A stretch of 36,439 nt of DNA. Source: Thalassotalea sp. (GTDB taxonomy: Bacteria > Pseudomonadota > Gammaproteobacteria > Enterobacterales > Alteromonadaceae). Below, piece by piece: positions 1-9,557 of this stretch. Each line of letters starts with the position of its first letter. Position 1 is the stretch's first letter. Made by a program: the position numbers and the translations under genes. The notes below the pieces were generated by a model. It was not told the DNA's origin. It worked only from the letters and a program-made list of their open reading frames with translations, and searched no databases. Location of the stretch: the NCBI GenBank assembly GCA_022448425.1, contig JAKVCY010000043.1, positions 1 to 36,439 of the forward strand. The letters run 5' to 3'.

Positions 1-1927
1 AAGAAGTTTCACCATTGATACTCGCTAATAGTGCATCAATATCATCTGGGTCAGTAACGTCTGCGCCGTCTGCAATATCAGCTACAGGATCTGCTGATGC
101 CTCTTCTGTGCTACTATCAGCACCACCAACACTCGCTAATAGTGCATCAATATCATCTGGGTCGGTAACGTCTGCGCCGTCTGCAATATCAACTACAGAA
201 TCTGCTGATGCCTCTTCTGTACTCTCTTTTGTACTCTCTTCTGTGCTACTATCAGCACCACCAACACTCGCTAAAAGTGCATCAATGTCATCTGGGTCGG
301 TAACCTCCGCACCGTCTTCGATATCAACAACTTCATCGTCAGTGCCTGTGTCACCCTCTGAATCCATATTGGCGCTAGCAAGCAAGGCATCTATATCATC
401 TGGATCAGTAACATCGGCATTATCTTCAATGGCATCAACGTCGACCTCATCCGTCGCTTGGTCACTGTCCGTAGACTCGTTATCAACGACATCAGGAAGC
501 TCATCGTCCTCTTTTGATGCAGATTCCGACAATAACGCGTCAAGATCATCTTGACCAAGTTCTCCGCCTTCGAGCGGCTCACTGTCATCATCTAGGCCAG
601 ACAACAAGTCATCTAAGTCATCTAAGTCATTCTGAACTAGCTCGCCACCTTCAAGCGGTTCGCTATCATCATCACCCGATAACAACGTGTCTAGGTCACT
701 TTGATCAAGTTCTCCGCCTTCCAAAGGTTCATCATCAACAAGATCATCATCTAGCGAGATATCCTCTAGATCGTCAAGCTCGTCTAAATCATCATCAAGA
801 TGAATAACATCATCAGAAAGGTCATCGTCAAGTAATGTATTGTCGTCAAGTGCTGCTGAATTATCAGAGAATAAATCGTCAGATTCTGTTAAGTCGATTG
901 ACAGCTCATCATCAAGTGATAGCTCCCCATCGAGAGATAATTCCTCTGCTGCTTCCACCGGCGTTTCAGCGACTTCGGCCGTTGGCTCTGCTGCAACTTC
1001 TTTTGTTTCAGTTTTAGTTTCTTGCTGAGGCTTATCCTGCTTTTTCTTACGAGCGATAAATGCCCAGATGCCACCAGCAATAAGCAATGCTGGTAAGGTA
1101 CCCATCAGGACCTTAAACCATAAACTCGACATCCAATTTTGCGCTTCTAGTTCAGCCTGCTGTTTCTCCAACAGCAACTGGCGCTCTCGCTCTTCTTCGC
1201 GCGCTGCAAGTTCTTGCTGCAAAGCTAAAAGCGCGTCGAGTGTTTCTTTCACCTCTTGCTTATCTTTAACTGCAGCTTCTTTCATCAAATCTATTTGTTC
1301 GTTGAATTTAAGCTGGCGTTTCTTTAACTCTTCATTTTCTCTTAAAATCGCCTGTAAGCCATCTATTGAATCAAGCACATCACGCTGAATAGTATCCAAG
1401 CGCTGTTGCTGATCTTCATCAAAAGTTTTTAATTGATCGTTGATTTCAACTTTCGCGGCATCTAAATCTTTTTTCTTAACCGATAGTTCTTCTGGCTTAA
1501 CTCGTTGCTGCTTCGCTACTTTTGCCGCTTGCGTTTTGCTCTTCCAAGTTTTGTCATCACGAGCAGAGCTAGATTTCGCTTGATACGGGTCGATCATGCG
1601 AATTTTTTCAATCGAAGGGATTTGTAGGTATTGGCCGTTTATCAAGTGGTTGCGATTGTTGTTTGCGAACGCTTCAGGATTCATTTCGTAAAGAGCCTGC
1701 ATGACCTGGTATATAGAAACAGTCGGATTTGGTCTTACAGTGGCAGCAATTTTCCACAAGGTATCGCTAGAAGTTATAGGGCCGTATTGACGATAGGGAA
1801 AAGCATCAGTGCTTTTAGGTCCACGGATCTGAATACCTGTTTCTTGAGCATGAGCAGATGGCGTAATAGTCAATACTACACCAAGAATCATCGCCTGCCA
1901 GAGGCACAGGCTAAACAATCGCAGCAT
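1..1927 (-). CDS. fimV: FimV/HubP polar landmark protein, 3' end beyond window
   Basis: Inner-membrane protein that in this family organises the cell pole, type IV pili and chemotaxis/flagellar partners. Reading on the minus strand from ATG at 1927 there are 642 codons without a stop to the left edge, so the C-terminus (normally a TPR-like FimV C domain) is missing. Visible order: signal peptide (residues 1 to about 28, ending SAHAQ), a periplasmic LysM-like FimV N-terminal domain (about 35-105), a Lys/Glu/Gln-rich probable coiled coil (about 150-262), one transmembrane helix (about 271-289) followed by RKKK, then a very acidic cytoplasmic region with internal repeats. The gene follows asd and pdxB in the same direction, as in related genomes, but a terminator lies between asd and fimV, so it probably has its own promoter. 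Family assignment is from architecture plus neighbourhood; high confidence. Confidence 0.9.
   Translation of the reverse strand, partial: MLRLFSLCLWQAMILGVVLTITPSAHAQETGIQIRGPKSTDAFPYRQYGPITSSDTLWKIAATVRPNPTVSIYQVMQALYEMNPEAFANNNRNHLINGQYLQIPSIEKIRMIDPYQAKSSSARDDKTWKSKTQAAKVAKQQRVKPEELSVKKKDLDAAKVEINDQLKTFDEDQQQRLDTIQRDVLDSIDGLQAILRENEELKKRQLKFNEQIDLMKEAAVKDKQEVKETLDALLALQQELAAREEERERQLLLEKQQAELEAQNWMSSLWFKVLMGTLPALLIAGGIWAFIARKKKQDKPQQETKTETKEVAAEPTAEVAETPVEAAEELSLDGELSLDDELSIDLTESDDLFSDNSAALDDNTLLDDDLSDDVIHLDDDLDELDDLEDISLDDDLVDDEPLEGGELDQSDLDTLLSGDDDSEPLEGGELVQNDLDDLDDLLSGLDDDSEPLEGGELGQDDLDALLSESASKEDDELPDVVDNESTDSDQATDEVDVDAIEDNADVTDPDDIDALLASANMDSEGDTGTDDEVVDIEDGAEVTDPDDIDALLASVGGADSSTEESTKESTEEASADSVVDIADGADVTDPDDIDALLASVGGADSSTEEASADPVADIADGADVTDPDDIDALLASINGETS
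20..440 (-). repeat. Acidic in-frame repeats inside fimV (VTDPDDIDALLAS type)
   Basis: Four copies of a module containing V-T-D-P-D-D-I-D-A-L-L-A-S are encoded here. Copy starts on the plus strand lie near 20, 131 and 266, with a fourth near 370, giving unit lengths of 37 and 45 codons between the first three. The first two copies are almost identical at DNA level over about 60 bases, which suggests recent duplication. Repeated acidic modules are usual in the cytoplasmic part of FimV/HubP proteins. More copies may follow beyond the left edge. Confidence 0.85.
540..745 (-). repeat. Second fimV repeat family (EPLEGGEL-x-Q-x-DLD)
   Basis: Three copies of a module reading E-P-L-E-G-G-E-L-x-Q-x-D-L-D are encoded between about 745 and 540 on the minus strand, separated by short D/S-rich linkers. 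They lie between the transmembrane helix and the VTDPDDIDALLAS repeats and belong to the same acidic cytoplasmic region. Confidence 0.8.
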
Positions 1928-2141
1928 TAATACTTTCCTAGTTATTATCATTGTTGCCAATATTTTGGCAGTTTTACTGAACTATTCTTATCTCTTGCGA
2001 GTAAGCAAAGTTTATTCCAACCATCAACTAAATACCATGCTAATCAAGCAAATAGTTGACTGTCTTTGTCGAGAGCACCCTTTATAAATTCAGCTTATTA
2101 ATGCTCAACGGTATCGTCTGCAATTTCAAAGCAACATCAAT
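1928..2141. other. fimV upstream region
   Basis: Non-coding stretch between the asd terminator and the fimV start. It must contain the fimV promoter if the terminator at 2142-2179 is efficient. I see no convincing hexamers, operator or small gene in it. Confidence 0.5.
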
Positions 2142-2179
2142 AAAAAAGGAGTTAGCCATTAGTTATAACGGCTAACTCC
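2142..2179 (-). terminator. Rho-independent terminator after asd
   Basis: Inverted repeat with arms GGAGTTAGCC (2148-2157) and GGCTAACTCC (2170-2179). On the minus strand the hairpin is followed directly by six T (complement of 2142-2147). It ends the pdxB-asd transcript before fimV. Confidence 0.88.
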
Positions 2180-2235
2180 TCAATTTCTTTACCTTTTATT
2201 ACTCAATTTTTCAGACTTAAGTATTTATCGTCAAA

Positions 2236-3255
2236 TTAAGAAAGGTATTGTTCAATCAATAGTTCAGCAATTTGGATGCTGTTAGTTGCAGCGCCTTTAC
2301 GGACGTTGTCTGCCACAACCCACATGTTAATACCATTTGGGTGACTAATATCTTCACGAATACGGCCAACATATGTTTCATCTTTGCCGCTAGCATCGCC
2401 AATTTGTGTCGGGAAGTCTTCATCAGCTTCACGAACTACAATGCCCGGCGCATTTCTCAATAACTCTTTAACTTCTTCAGCAGACGTTTGAGTACGTGTT
2501 TCGATGTGGATAGCTTCTGCATGGCCATAAAACACTGGAACGCGAACCGCTGTAGGGTTAACCAAAATTGATTCATCACCTAAAATCTTCTTCGTTTCCC
2601 ACACCATCTTCATTTCTTCTTTGGTGTAGCCGTTGTCTTGGAAAACATCGATTTGAGGGATGACATTAAATGCGATTTGACGAGAAAAGTTCTTCGTCTC
2701 AACTGGCTTACCACTCAACAGATCAGCACATTGCTTCGCTAACTCGTCCATCGCCTCTTTACCTGCGCCTGATACAGATTGGTAGGTACAAACGTTGACG
2801 CGATCAATACCAACGGCATCTTGAATCGGTTTTAACGCAACCATCATTTGGATGGTAGAGCAGTTAGGGTTGGCAATAATATTACGGTTACGGTATTCCG
2901 CTAACGCGTCAGGGTTTACTTCTGGTACCACTAACGGAATGTCTGGTTCGTAGCGATACTCAGAGGTGTTATCAATAACGATACACCCAGCGTCACCAGC
3001 CATTGGAGCATACTTAGCAGAGGTTGCGCCACCTGCAGAAAAGAAGCCTATTTGAGCAAGGCTCCAATCAAAGTTGTCAGCATCGATAACTTCAATGCTC
3101 TCACCGTTAAATTCAATAATCTCCCCTGCTGAGCGAGCACTTGCCAGAGGGTATAGTTTACCGATAGGAAAATCACGTTGTTCGAGAATTTCCATAATTG
3201 TTTTACCCACTAGGCCTGTTGCACCCAGTACACATACATCAAATTTTTGTGCCAT
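2236..3255 (-). CDS. asd: Aspartate-semialdehyde dehydrogenase
   Basis: Catalyses NADPH-dependent reduction of aspartyl phosphate to aspartate semialdehyde, the branch point to lysine/diaminopimelate, threonine and methionine; cytosolic. The 339-residue product has the N-terminal nucleotide-binding motif GATGLVG (11-17), the active-site motif NPNCST with Cys132, a conserved [10 protein letters not shown] segment, and GHAEAIHIE with the likely catalytic His245. It starts 15 bases after the pdxB stop, so the two form an operon. In E. coli this position next to pdxB holds the inactive paralogue usg; here the catalytic Cys and His are present, so the product should be active. Length is typical for the family. 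Confidence 0.95.
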   Translation of the reverse strand: MAQKFDVCVLGATGLVGKTIMEILEQRDFPIGKLYPLASARSAGEIIEFNGESIEVIDADNFDWSLAQIGFFSAGGATSAKYAPMAGDAGCIVIDNTSEYRYEPDIPLVVPEVNPDALAEYRNRNIIANPNCSTIQMMVALKPIQDAVGIDRVNVCTYQSVSGAGKEAMDELAKQCADLLSGKPVETKNFSRQIAFNVIPQIDVFQDNGYTKEEMKMVWETKKILGDESILVNPTAVRVPVFYGHAEAIHIETRTQTSAEEVKELLRNAPGIVVREADEDFPTQIGDASGKDETYVGRIREDISHPNGINMWVVADNVRKGAATNSIQIAELLIEQYLS

Positions 3256-3270
3256 GCTTTTATTTTTCCT

Positions 3271-4404
3271 CTAGTTGCACAATCGTTCAAACCCAAGCTG
3301 AAACAGCGCATCCAACTCGGTATTTTCGCTGGAACAGGCCAAAGACGAAAACTCCCTGCGAGCTGGGTAAGTTTTACGAATATGGTCGAATCCATAGCGA
3401 GGTAGTTGCTGACGAAAGATAGCATCGTCGCGTCTCACATCGTAAACCATTTTTACCACGTGTTTTAGTAAAATTTCATCAAAATCTTGATTTATTTTTA
3501 CGCTATCAAACGCTGGGGTGGGTAAAAATTGTTTTAACGATAATTCAGGCTCTATCGCTAAGGTTTTACATAATGCACGATACAACATTTCACTGCCACG
3601 GGCTTTTCCTTCTAAGCTATAACCAGCTATGTGTGCACTGGCAATATCAGCAAAAGGTACGAGTGGTTCAAGCACATTTGGCTCGTTTTCCCAAACATCC
3701 AACACCAGCTTTGTCTGAATTCCAGATTGCTTGAGCTTTAACAGCGCATGATTGTCGATGACTTCGCCTCGGCAAGCATTGATCAGTATTTGCTCACCTG
3801 ACAGCACTGCAAGACGCGTTTCATCCAATAAATGGTAAGTGGGATGTTCTCCTTCTCGAGTAAGCGGCACATGCAGAGAAATAATGTCACACGCTAGTGC
3901 TTCATCCAGCGACACGAAGTTTCTCGTATCACCAGATTGTGCCAATATCGGGTCGCAAAGTTTGTGTGTTATGCCAAGCGCCGTGAGCTTTTCACTCAAT
4001 CGAGAACCAGTATTGCCTGCACCAACAATACCTACCGTTTTATCTTTCAACGTAAGTAAATAACGCTCTGCAAGAACGACTAAAGCACTAATCACATATT
4101 CAGCAACTGATACGGCGTTACAACCTGGTGCGGAATAGAATGCAATACTGCGCGCTTTCAACAATGCTTGGTCAATATGATCGACGCCAATGGTGGCAGT
4201 GCCGACAAACTTGAGTTGCTTGGCCTTCTCTAAAAGCACTTCATTAACTTTGGTAATCGAACGAACAAGCAATACGTCAGCATCAACCAATTGTTCAGCA
4301 GTTAATTTTCGGCCATTAAAGGCTTCGAGCGTGTTCTTATTGCCGCCAATAGATTCAAAGAATTCACGGGCGAATGGCATGTTTTCATCAAACAATATTT
4401 TCAT
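3271..4404 (-). CDS. pdxB: Erythronate-4-phosphate dehydrogenase
   Basis: Oxidises 4-phosphoerythronate, the second step of the DXP-dependent pyridoxal-5'-phosphate pathway; cytosolic. The 377-residue D-2-hydroxyacid dehydrogenase has the NAD motif G-x-G-x-x-G at 128-133 (GAGNTG) and the three catalytic residues of the family at matching spacing: Arg212 (NACRGE), Glu241 (VWENEP) and His258 (SAHIAGYS). A C-terminal PdxB dimerisation domain follows (about 290-377). It is first in the pdxB-asd operon; the fabB terminator lies upstream at 4526-4550, so its promoter should be in 4405-4525. Confidence 0.95.
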   Translation of the reverse strand: MKILFDENMPFAREFFESIGGNKNTLEAFNGRKLTAEQLVDADVLLVRSITKVNEVLLEKAKQLKFVGTATIGVDHIDQALLKARSIAFYSAPGCNAVSVAEYVISALVVLAERYLLTLKDKTVGIVGAGNTGSRLSEKLTALGITHKLCDPILAQSGDTRNFVSLDEALACDIISLHVPLTREGEHPTYHLLDETRLAVLSGEQILINACRGEVIDNHALLKLKQSGIQTKLVLDVWENEPNVLEPLVPFADIASAHIAGYSLEGKARGSEMLYRALCKTLAIEPELSLKQFLPTPAFDSVKINQDFDEILLKHVVKMVYDVRRDDAIFRQQLPRYGFDHIRKTYPARREFSSLACSSENTELDALFQLGFERLCN

Positions 4405-4525
4405 TGTGTAAAAGCACTTAGGAAGGAAGTCGCAAGATGAGCAAATTCTAACGAAATACCGGCATCATAAAAAGAGGGAACTGCCAGCGAGTTTCGGACT
4501 TATCTATTTATTGGAAAATAGGCAT

Positions 4526-4550
4526 AAAAAAGCCGGACAATCATCCGGCT
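4526..4550 (-). terminator. Rho-independent terminator after fabB
   Basis: Arms AGCCGGA (4531-4537) and TCCGGCT (4544-4550) around a six-base loop. On the minus strand the stem is followed by a run of T (complement of 4526-4531). It lies 25 bases after the fabB stop codon. Confidence 0.88.
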
Positions 4551-4575
4551 CTTATTTGGCATGACCAATAGTCAA

Positions 4576-5802
4576 CTAACTATATTTTTTAAGCAGTAAT
4601 GTTGAATTTGTACCGCCAAAACCGAAGCTATTTGACATCACTAAGTTAAGTTCAGCATCTCTTGCTTCTGTCACGATATCTAAGCCTTCAGCTTTTTCAT
4701 CTAAGCTTTCAACATTCACTGATGGTGCAACAAAATTGTTTTCCATCATTAACATTGAGTAAATTGCTTCGTGAACACCAGCAGCACCTAGCGCATGACC
4801 AGTCATTGCTTTCGTTGCACTAATTGCAGGAGAGTCACCACCGAACACTTCTTGGATAGCGCCAAGTTCTTTAACATCACCTACAGGCGTTGAAGTGCCA
4901 TGTGTGTTTAAGTAATCAACTTTACCTTCAACACCTTTGCCGTCGTTGCCAGCCATTGCCATTTGCATACAACGAACCGCACCTTCACCGCTAGGCGCTA
5001 CCATATCGAAGCCATCTGATGTTGCACCGTAACCAACAATTTCAGCGTAGATATGTGCACCACGCGCTATTGCATGTTCAAGTTCTTCAACGACGACCAT
5101 GCCGCCGCCACCAGAGATAACAAAACCATCACGGTCTGCATCGTAAGTACGAGAAGCTTTTTCTGGTGTTTCATTGTACTTTGTTGACAATGCGCCCATA
5201 CCGTCAAACATCATGGCTAGTGACCAATCAACTTCTTCACCGCCACCTGCGAATACGATATCTTGCTTGCCTAATTGAATAAGCTCCATCGCGTGGCCAA
5301 TACAGTGAGCAGAAGTCGCACAAGCTGAGCTGATTGAGTAGTTAACACCCAGAATCTTAAACGGTGTCGCTAGACACGCTGAAATAGTACTCGACATCGT
5401 TTTTGGTACTGCATAAGGACCAACACGTTTCACGCCTTTTTCACGTAAAGTATCTGCAGACGCTACAACATTTGCAGAAGATGCACCGCCAGAACCCGCT
5501 ACAATGCCTGTACGAATATTAGAAACTTGTTCAGGTGTTAATTTGGCATCTTCAATCGCTTGATCCATCGCTATATAAGCATAAGCTGATGCATCACCCA
5601 TGAAGCGCATTGCTTTGCGGTCGATGTGAGCTTTTAAATCAATATCAGGTTTTCCCCAAACTTGGCTACGTAAGCCAACTTCTTCAAAACTTTCAGAGCG
5701 CGAGATACCTGAGCGCCCAGATTTTAATGATGCTAAAACTTCCTCTGCATTGTTACCAATACTAGAAACAATACCTAATCCTGTTATAACGACACGTTTC
5801 AT
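4576..5802 (-). CDS. fabB: Beta-ketoacyl-ACP synthase I (KAS I)
   Basis: Condenses malonyl-ACP with acyl-ACP and is required for elongating the cis-unsaturated intermediates made by FabA; cytosolic. The 408-residue thiolase-fold protein has the KAS triad: Cys161 in [10 protein letters not shown], His301 in [11 protein letters not shown], and His336 in [13 protein letters not shown] Gly-rich C-terminal SFGFGGTN motif is present. Length and motifs match FabB rather than FabF. The gene is divergent from mnmC, as in E. coli, and a FabR-type palindrome lies 71-88 bases upstream of the start, so repression by FabR in response to unsaturated acyl chains is likely. Confidence 0.96.
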   Translation of the reverse strand: MKRVVITGLGIVSSIGNNAEEVLASLKSGRSGISRSESFEEVGLRSQVWGKPDIDLKAHIDRKAMRFMGDASAYAYIAMDQAIEDAKLTPEQVSNIRTGIVAGSGGASSANVVASADTLREKGVKRVGPYAVPKTMSSTISACLATPFKILGVNYSISSACATSAHCIGHAMELIQLGKQDIVFAGGGEEVDWSLAMMFDGMGALSTKYNETPEKASRTYDADRDGFVISGGGGMVVVEELEHAIARGAHIYAEIVGYGATSDGFDMVAPSGEGAVRCMQMAMAGNDGKGVEGKVDYLNTHGTSTPVGDVKELGAIQEVFGGDSPAISATKAMTGHALGAAGVHEAIYSMLMMENNFVAPSVNVESLDEKAEGLDIVTEARDAELNLVMSNSFGFGGTNSTLLLKKYS

Positions 5803-5872
5803 TTATTCTAACCAACTTATAGTAAAAAACAGGCATATCATAACGACTTTTGACGGCAAGACTGGTCTATCC

Positions 5873-5890
5873 AGCGTACATTTGTACACT
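5873..5890. promoter_or_regulatory. FabR-type operator upstream of fabB
   Basis: The 18-base sequence AGCGTACATTTGTACACT is a near-perfect palindrome (one mismatched pair) and matches, as I recall it, the AGCGTACA-NN-TGTACGCT-like site of the TetR-family repressor FabR found before fabA and fabB in gammaproteobacteria. It lies in the fabB-mnmC intergenic region, closer to fabB. The call rests on motif recall plus target gene. Confidence 0.78.
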
Positions 5891-6009
5891 GAAAAACCTC
5901 AATTTAAAGTTGTTATACGTGAATGCCAATGACTTTGTTTTCATTCTCGCGGTAAAATAGCAGTTAGATATTACAAAACCAACAGTTTCATCATTTCGGT
6001 ATTTAAAAC

Positions 6010-8001
6010 GTGACCACTGACAATACAAACATCAGCTTTCAAGCTGACGGCTCGCCCTACTCTGAACAATTTGACGACATATACTTCGATACTGAATCTG
6101 GTTGTCAGCAAAGTGAGCAAGTATTTATTAACGGAAACGAGATTTCTCAGCGCCTTACGGACAAGAAAATTCCAATTCATATTGGTGAAACAGGTTTTGG
6201 CACAGGCCTGAACTTTTTCTTAACAGCGCAAAAACTAGAACAGGCAATAGAAGCACACGGACCTGAGCAAGTAGCGGACGTTACTTTTACTACCGTTGAA
6301 AAATATCCATTGTCTAAAGCACAAATCGCACAAAGTCTCACAATGTGGCCTGAGATTCAGCATTTAGTTGAACAAACACTATTACAATATCCAGATTCGC
6401 CTGATGGCAAATGCAATATTTCCCTGCTTAATGGCAAACTGATATTGTGTATTATTTTCGATGATGCAACACAAGGCTTTGCTTCGCTTAAGTTGGCGCA
6501 AAAGCAAAAAATTAATGCGTGGTATTTAGATGGTTTTTCTCCATCACAAAATGCGGACATGTGGAGTGCTGATTTATTTGAACAAATTGCCCAACTTTCT
6601 GCTGACGATGCCACGCTAGCGACATTTACTGTCGCAGGTTTTGTTAGGCGTCATCTTACCAATGCCGGCTTTAGAGTTGAGAAAAAAGCCACCGTGGGTA
6701 AAAAGCGTCAAACACTTGTAGCCAAATATCAGCAAGCAGCAAATGGCAAAGGATACTTGCTCAGACCAAGTGCTCCCAAAGTGCAGCATGTCACTATCAT
6801 TGGCGGTGGTATTGCTTCAGCCTGCCTTACTTATATGCTGGCCAAGCAAGGGGTGAAAGTAACTTTGCTATGTAAGGATGAAACCATTGCCCAAGGTGCT
6901 TCCAGCAATGCCATTGGCGCCCTTTATCCATTGATACACCTACAACAAGATGAAATTAGTCATTTCTACGTTGAAGCATTGCAAACGGCTCGCACCTTCT
7001 ATGACCAATTACTTGCCGACGGCTATTACTTTAGCCATGACTGGAGTGGCATCTTAGAGTCTTCTTTTAGTGATGCGTTAAAAAAGCGACAAGCCAAGTT
7101 TGCCCAATCGCCAGTTTGGTCAGCAGACATTATCGAAAGCTTGAATGCAGACCAAGCTTCTAACAAAGCAGGTATAAAGCTTAATAATGGCGGTATGTTC
7201 ATCCCTCAAGCAGGTTGGATTGCCCCTGCAGAGTTAGTGAATAGTCTAATTCGTGCAGCGAGTGACATAGGTCAGGTAAAAGTCAAAACAAACACTAAAG
7301 TTACTGAATTGTCTCAACTTGAAGACAATCGCTGGCAATTAACCACGGGGAAAGGAAATATAACCGCTTCAAGCCTAGTCGTGTGCGCAGGTGCCGACAG
7401 CGATTTAATTGCGCCACTTTCAGAGCTGCCTACCTACCCTGTGCGCGGCCAGGTCAGCCAAGTCGAATTAGCCAATGGCGACAAAGACCTATCAACCGTA
7501 ATTTGTCACAAAGGCTATATGACCCCAGCAAACAACGGACAATATTGTATTGGTGCTACATTTGATAAACATGATAGAGATCTCGCGACGAGGCAAGCAG
7601 ATGATAGTTATAACCTATCGATGGTAAAGCAGTCGCTACCTGAGCTGCCTGACATCCCGCCACAACAAGTCGTCGAAAGCAAAGCAAGACTCAGAGCGAT
7701 GACCCCCGATCATTTACCAGTTGCAGGTCCGATGCCGAAAACTGCTTTGTATCCCAATTTATACGGCAAGCTTGCTAAAGACAAAAACTGGAAGATAGAT
7801 ACGCCTGCACCTTACTATGAGAACTTATACGTATTGGGTGGACTTGGCGCGCGTGGGCTTTGCTCAGCTCCACTGGTTAGTGAATTGCTCGTTGCCGATT
7901 TGTGTAATTTACCTTATCGATTGCCGTCTAAAATGCGTTTTAACCTTGCGCCAAATCGCTTTATTCTCAAAGACATCATCAAAGGAAAGGTTAAAAGTTA
8001 A
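6010..8001 (+). CDS. mnmC: Bifunctional tRNA 5-methylaminomethyl-2-thiouridine biosynthesis protein
   Basis: Performs the last two steps in making mnm5s2U34 of tRNAs: FAD-dependent removal of the carboxymethyl group, then SAM-dependent methylation. The 663-residue protein keeps both domains. The N-terminal methyltransferase has GETGFGTGLNF (59-69) and LDGFSP (about 173-178). The C-terminal oxidoreductase begins with the dinucleotide-binding motif IIGGGIASA at about residue 261 and ends with the FAD-contact segment LGGLGARGLCSAP. The start is a GTG; an in-frame TAA at 6004-6006 rules out an upstream start. It is divergent from fabB and convergent with yfcL. Confidence 0.95.
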   Translation: MTTDNTNISFQADGSPYSEQFDDIYFDTESGCQQSEQVFINGNEISQRLTDKKIPIHIGETGFGTGLNFFLTAQKLEQAIEAHGPEQVADVTFTTVEKYPLSKAQIAQSLTMWPEIQHLVEQTLLQYPDSPDGKCNISLLNGKLILCIIFDDATQGFASLKLAQKQKINAWYLDGFSPSQNADMWSADLFEQIAQLSADDATLATFTVAGFVRRHLTNAGFRVEKKATVGKKRQTLVAKYQQAANGKGYLLRPSAPKVQHVTIIGGGIASACLTYMLAKQGVKVTLLCKDETIAQGASSNAIGALYPLIHLQQDEISHFYVEALQTARTFYDQLLADGYYFSHDWSGILESSFSDALKKRQAKFAQSPVWSADIIESLNADQASNKAGIKLNNGGMFIPQAGWIAPAELVNSLIRAASDIGQVKVKTNTKVTELSQLEDNRWQLTTGKGNITASSLVVCAGADSDLIAPLSELPTYPVRGQVSQVELANGDKDLSTVICHKGYMTPANNGQYCIGATFDKHDRDLATRQADDSYNLSMVKQSLPELPDIPPQQVVESKARLRAMTPDHLPVAGPMPKTALYPNLYGKLAKDKNWKIDTPAPYYENLYVLGGLGARGLCSAPLVSELLVADLCNLPYRLPSKMRFNLAPNRFILKDIIKGKVKS

Positions 8002-8033
8002 AGGGTAAAAAGTTAAGGGTTAAAAGGTAGGCA
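7984..8033. repeat. A/G-rich degenerate GTTAAA repeats after mnmC
   Basis: The last mnmC codons and following bases consist of imperfect tandem units such as GTTAAAAG, GTTAAAGG, GTAAAAAG and GTTAAGG. This looks like replication slippage in a low-complexity tract; no function is apparent. Confidence 0.55.
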
Positions 8034-8052
8034 GTTAACGGATAGAAAATAC

Positions 8053-8080
8053 GAAGCGGCCAGCGAAGATTAGCCGCTTC
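8053..8080. terminator. Hairpin between convergent mnmC and yfcL
   Basis: Arms GAAGCGGC (8053-8060) and GCCGCTTC (8073-8080). On the minus strand the stem is followed by GTATTTTC, a weak T tract, so it best serves as the end of the yfcL operon. On the plus strand no T run follows. Confidence 0.6.
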
Positions 8081-8116
8081 AAATCTCAATACCTAGCGAT
8101 GATATATAGAGTTAGC

Positions 8117-8386
8117 TCAGCTAAACGCTGGCTGCAAAGACTGCCAATAATTTTGTACTAATATTTGATCTTGTGGCGAAAGCTCACTTTTTGCCGACAC
8201 CAATTGCTCGCTAACGTCACTTGAAAGCGCAGTGCTAAGTGCCTGACTTTCATCACCTAGATTCGCTGCGGCAAGAGCAATAAAGCCTCTTATATAGCTA
8301 GACGCAAATAATGTATCGGCATCAGCATCTTGGAAAGCGAGCTCATCAAAGTATGCGTAGAGCTCTGTTAAATTATTGAATTTCAT
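8117..8386 (-). CDS. yfcL: YfcL family protein
   Basis: Small 89-residue acidic protein of unknown function. It resembles E. coli YfcL in length and in the shared pattern L-F-A-S-x-Y-x-R-G (about residues 26-34) and L-S-P-x-D-Q-x-L-V (about 68-76). In E. coli yfcL sits in the same neighbourhood as epmC, mnmC and fabB, which supports the call. It is the last gene of the minus-strand nhaA-epmC-kinase-yfcL series, 31 bases after the kinase gene. No signal peptide or membrane segment is seen. Confidence 0.85.
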   Translation of the reverse strand: MKFNNLTELYAYFDELAFQDADADTLFASSYIRGFIALAAANLGDESQALSTALSSDVSEQLVSAKSELSPQDQILVQNYWQSLQPAFS

Positions 8387-8417
8387 TTATTGTCTCGATT
8401 AATGTCGTTGTTTTTTA

Positions 8418-9557
8418 CTATTCGGGGCTTGCTACAGGGTAAAGCACTTGGTCTTTGTAGCCTGTTACGATTGGCATATAACCTGATAACTCTTGATCCA
8501 GCGATTCATCACCGGTGTCAGCAATTAGAGGGCGTGCCTCAAGGTTACTTAATTTCGTTTTAGTAGCGATGATGATGATATTATCTCGACCAATGGCTCG
8601 AATAATACGCGGACTTAATTGCTGATTTCCACGGCCAAAGATATGTCCCTGTCCGCCAATCAGTGTAATTACCAACTTTACATCTACACCGCTATCGATA
8701 GCTTGCTCAATATGTTGCCATAACACAGGCTCTGTCACGTCACTGGCGATTAGGCTTTGATCCTGCACAAGGTCGACACCCAAGAGCGTATTGTCCAAGC
8801 CCATTTCTTCCATTAAAAATGCAGTAGTAGAACCAGAGCCAATAACAGCAAGGCTATCGCCAAGCTCGTCGATAACATGAGCGGCGATATCCTGCAGCAC
8901 AAGTTCATCGGACTCTTTGCCACCCGCTTTTACTGATTGAACATAACGAAGTTCGCTGGGAATCTGCATTTCACCATAACGTTTTGCCTTTACTACACCC
9001 TGGCGGAATAAGCTTTCGTCGATGTCCATGACATCTGCTTCAGTAAGTGTGACTAACTGGTTCGTCACCATCATTTCAATAACGCGACCAGCAGCTTTGG
9101 GCGTAACGGCATAAACGCCAGAGTGAATTTTACAACCTGCTGGAATACCTAATACAGGGCATGCATCTCCCACCCTGCTGCAGATATTGCGTGCAGTGCC
9201 GTCACCACCTGCAAATAGAATGATATCGACACCTTCGCTAAGTAGCATATCAACCGCTTGTTCTGTATCTGCAGCAGTTGTTGGTGCTTTAACAGTTAAA
9301 CAGCTGCGAACACTAAAACCAAGCGATGCTGCGCATTCTTGCCCCATATCGCCAGAAACAGTGTATACATCGATTAAATCTTTATAGGGCAAAAGCACGG
9401 ATAGTGCTGTCGTGGCGCGCTGATTTGATTTCGCTTCTGCGCCAAGTGCCAACGCTTCTTCAGCGACACCTTCTCCGTCACTACCTTTTAGCGCAACACT
9501 ACCACCGATACCAGCAATCGGGTTGACGATAAAGCCTAATTTAAACTTTGTGCTCAT
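8418..9557 (-). CDS. ATP-NAD kinase family protein
   Basis: The 379-residue protein has the diacylglycerol/NAD kinase superfamily signatures: NPIAGIGG near the N-terminus (12-19) and GGDGTARN (117-124), followed by a family-typical Gly-rich GSGSTTAFL segment. It is longer than true NadK (encoded separately at 27446) and belongs to the COG3199-type group, which is often annotated ATP-NAD kinase though its physiological substrate is not settled. Its ATG overlaps the epmC stop by four bases (ATGA), so it is translationally coupled to epmC. Substrate assignment is uncertain; family assignment is firm. Confidence 0.85.
   Translation of the reverse strand: MSTKFKLGFIVNPIAGIGGSVALKGSDGEGVAEEALALGAEAKSNQRATTALSVLLPYKDLIDVYTVSGDMGQECAASLGFSVRSCLTVKAPTTAADTEQAVDMLLSEGVDIILFAGGDGTARNICSRVGDACPVLGIPAGCKIHSGVYAVTPKAAGRVIEMMVTNQLVTLTEADVMDIDESLFRQGVVKAKRYGEMQIPSELRYVQSVKAGGKESDELVLQDIAAHVIDELGDSLAVIGSGSTTAFLMEEMGLDNTLLGVDLVQDQSLIASDVTEPVLWQHIEQAIDSGVDVKLVITLIGGQGHIFGRGNQQLSPRIIRAIGRDNIIIIATKTKLSNLEARPLIADTGDESLDQELSGYMPIVTGYKDQVLYPVASPE

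Noticed and set aside
15-1930. Several plus-strand open frames rich in Ser or His/Gln
   Set aside because: They are antisense shadows of the acidic, repeat-rich fimV coding sequence.
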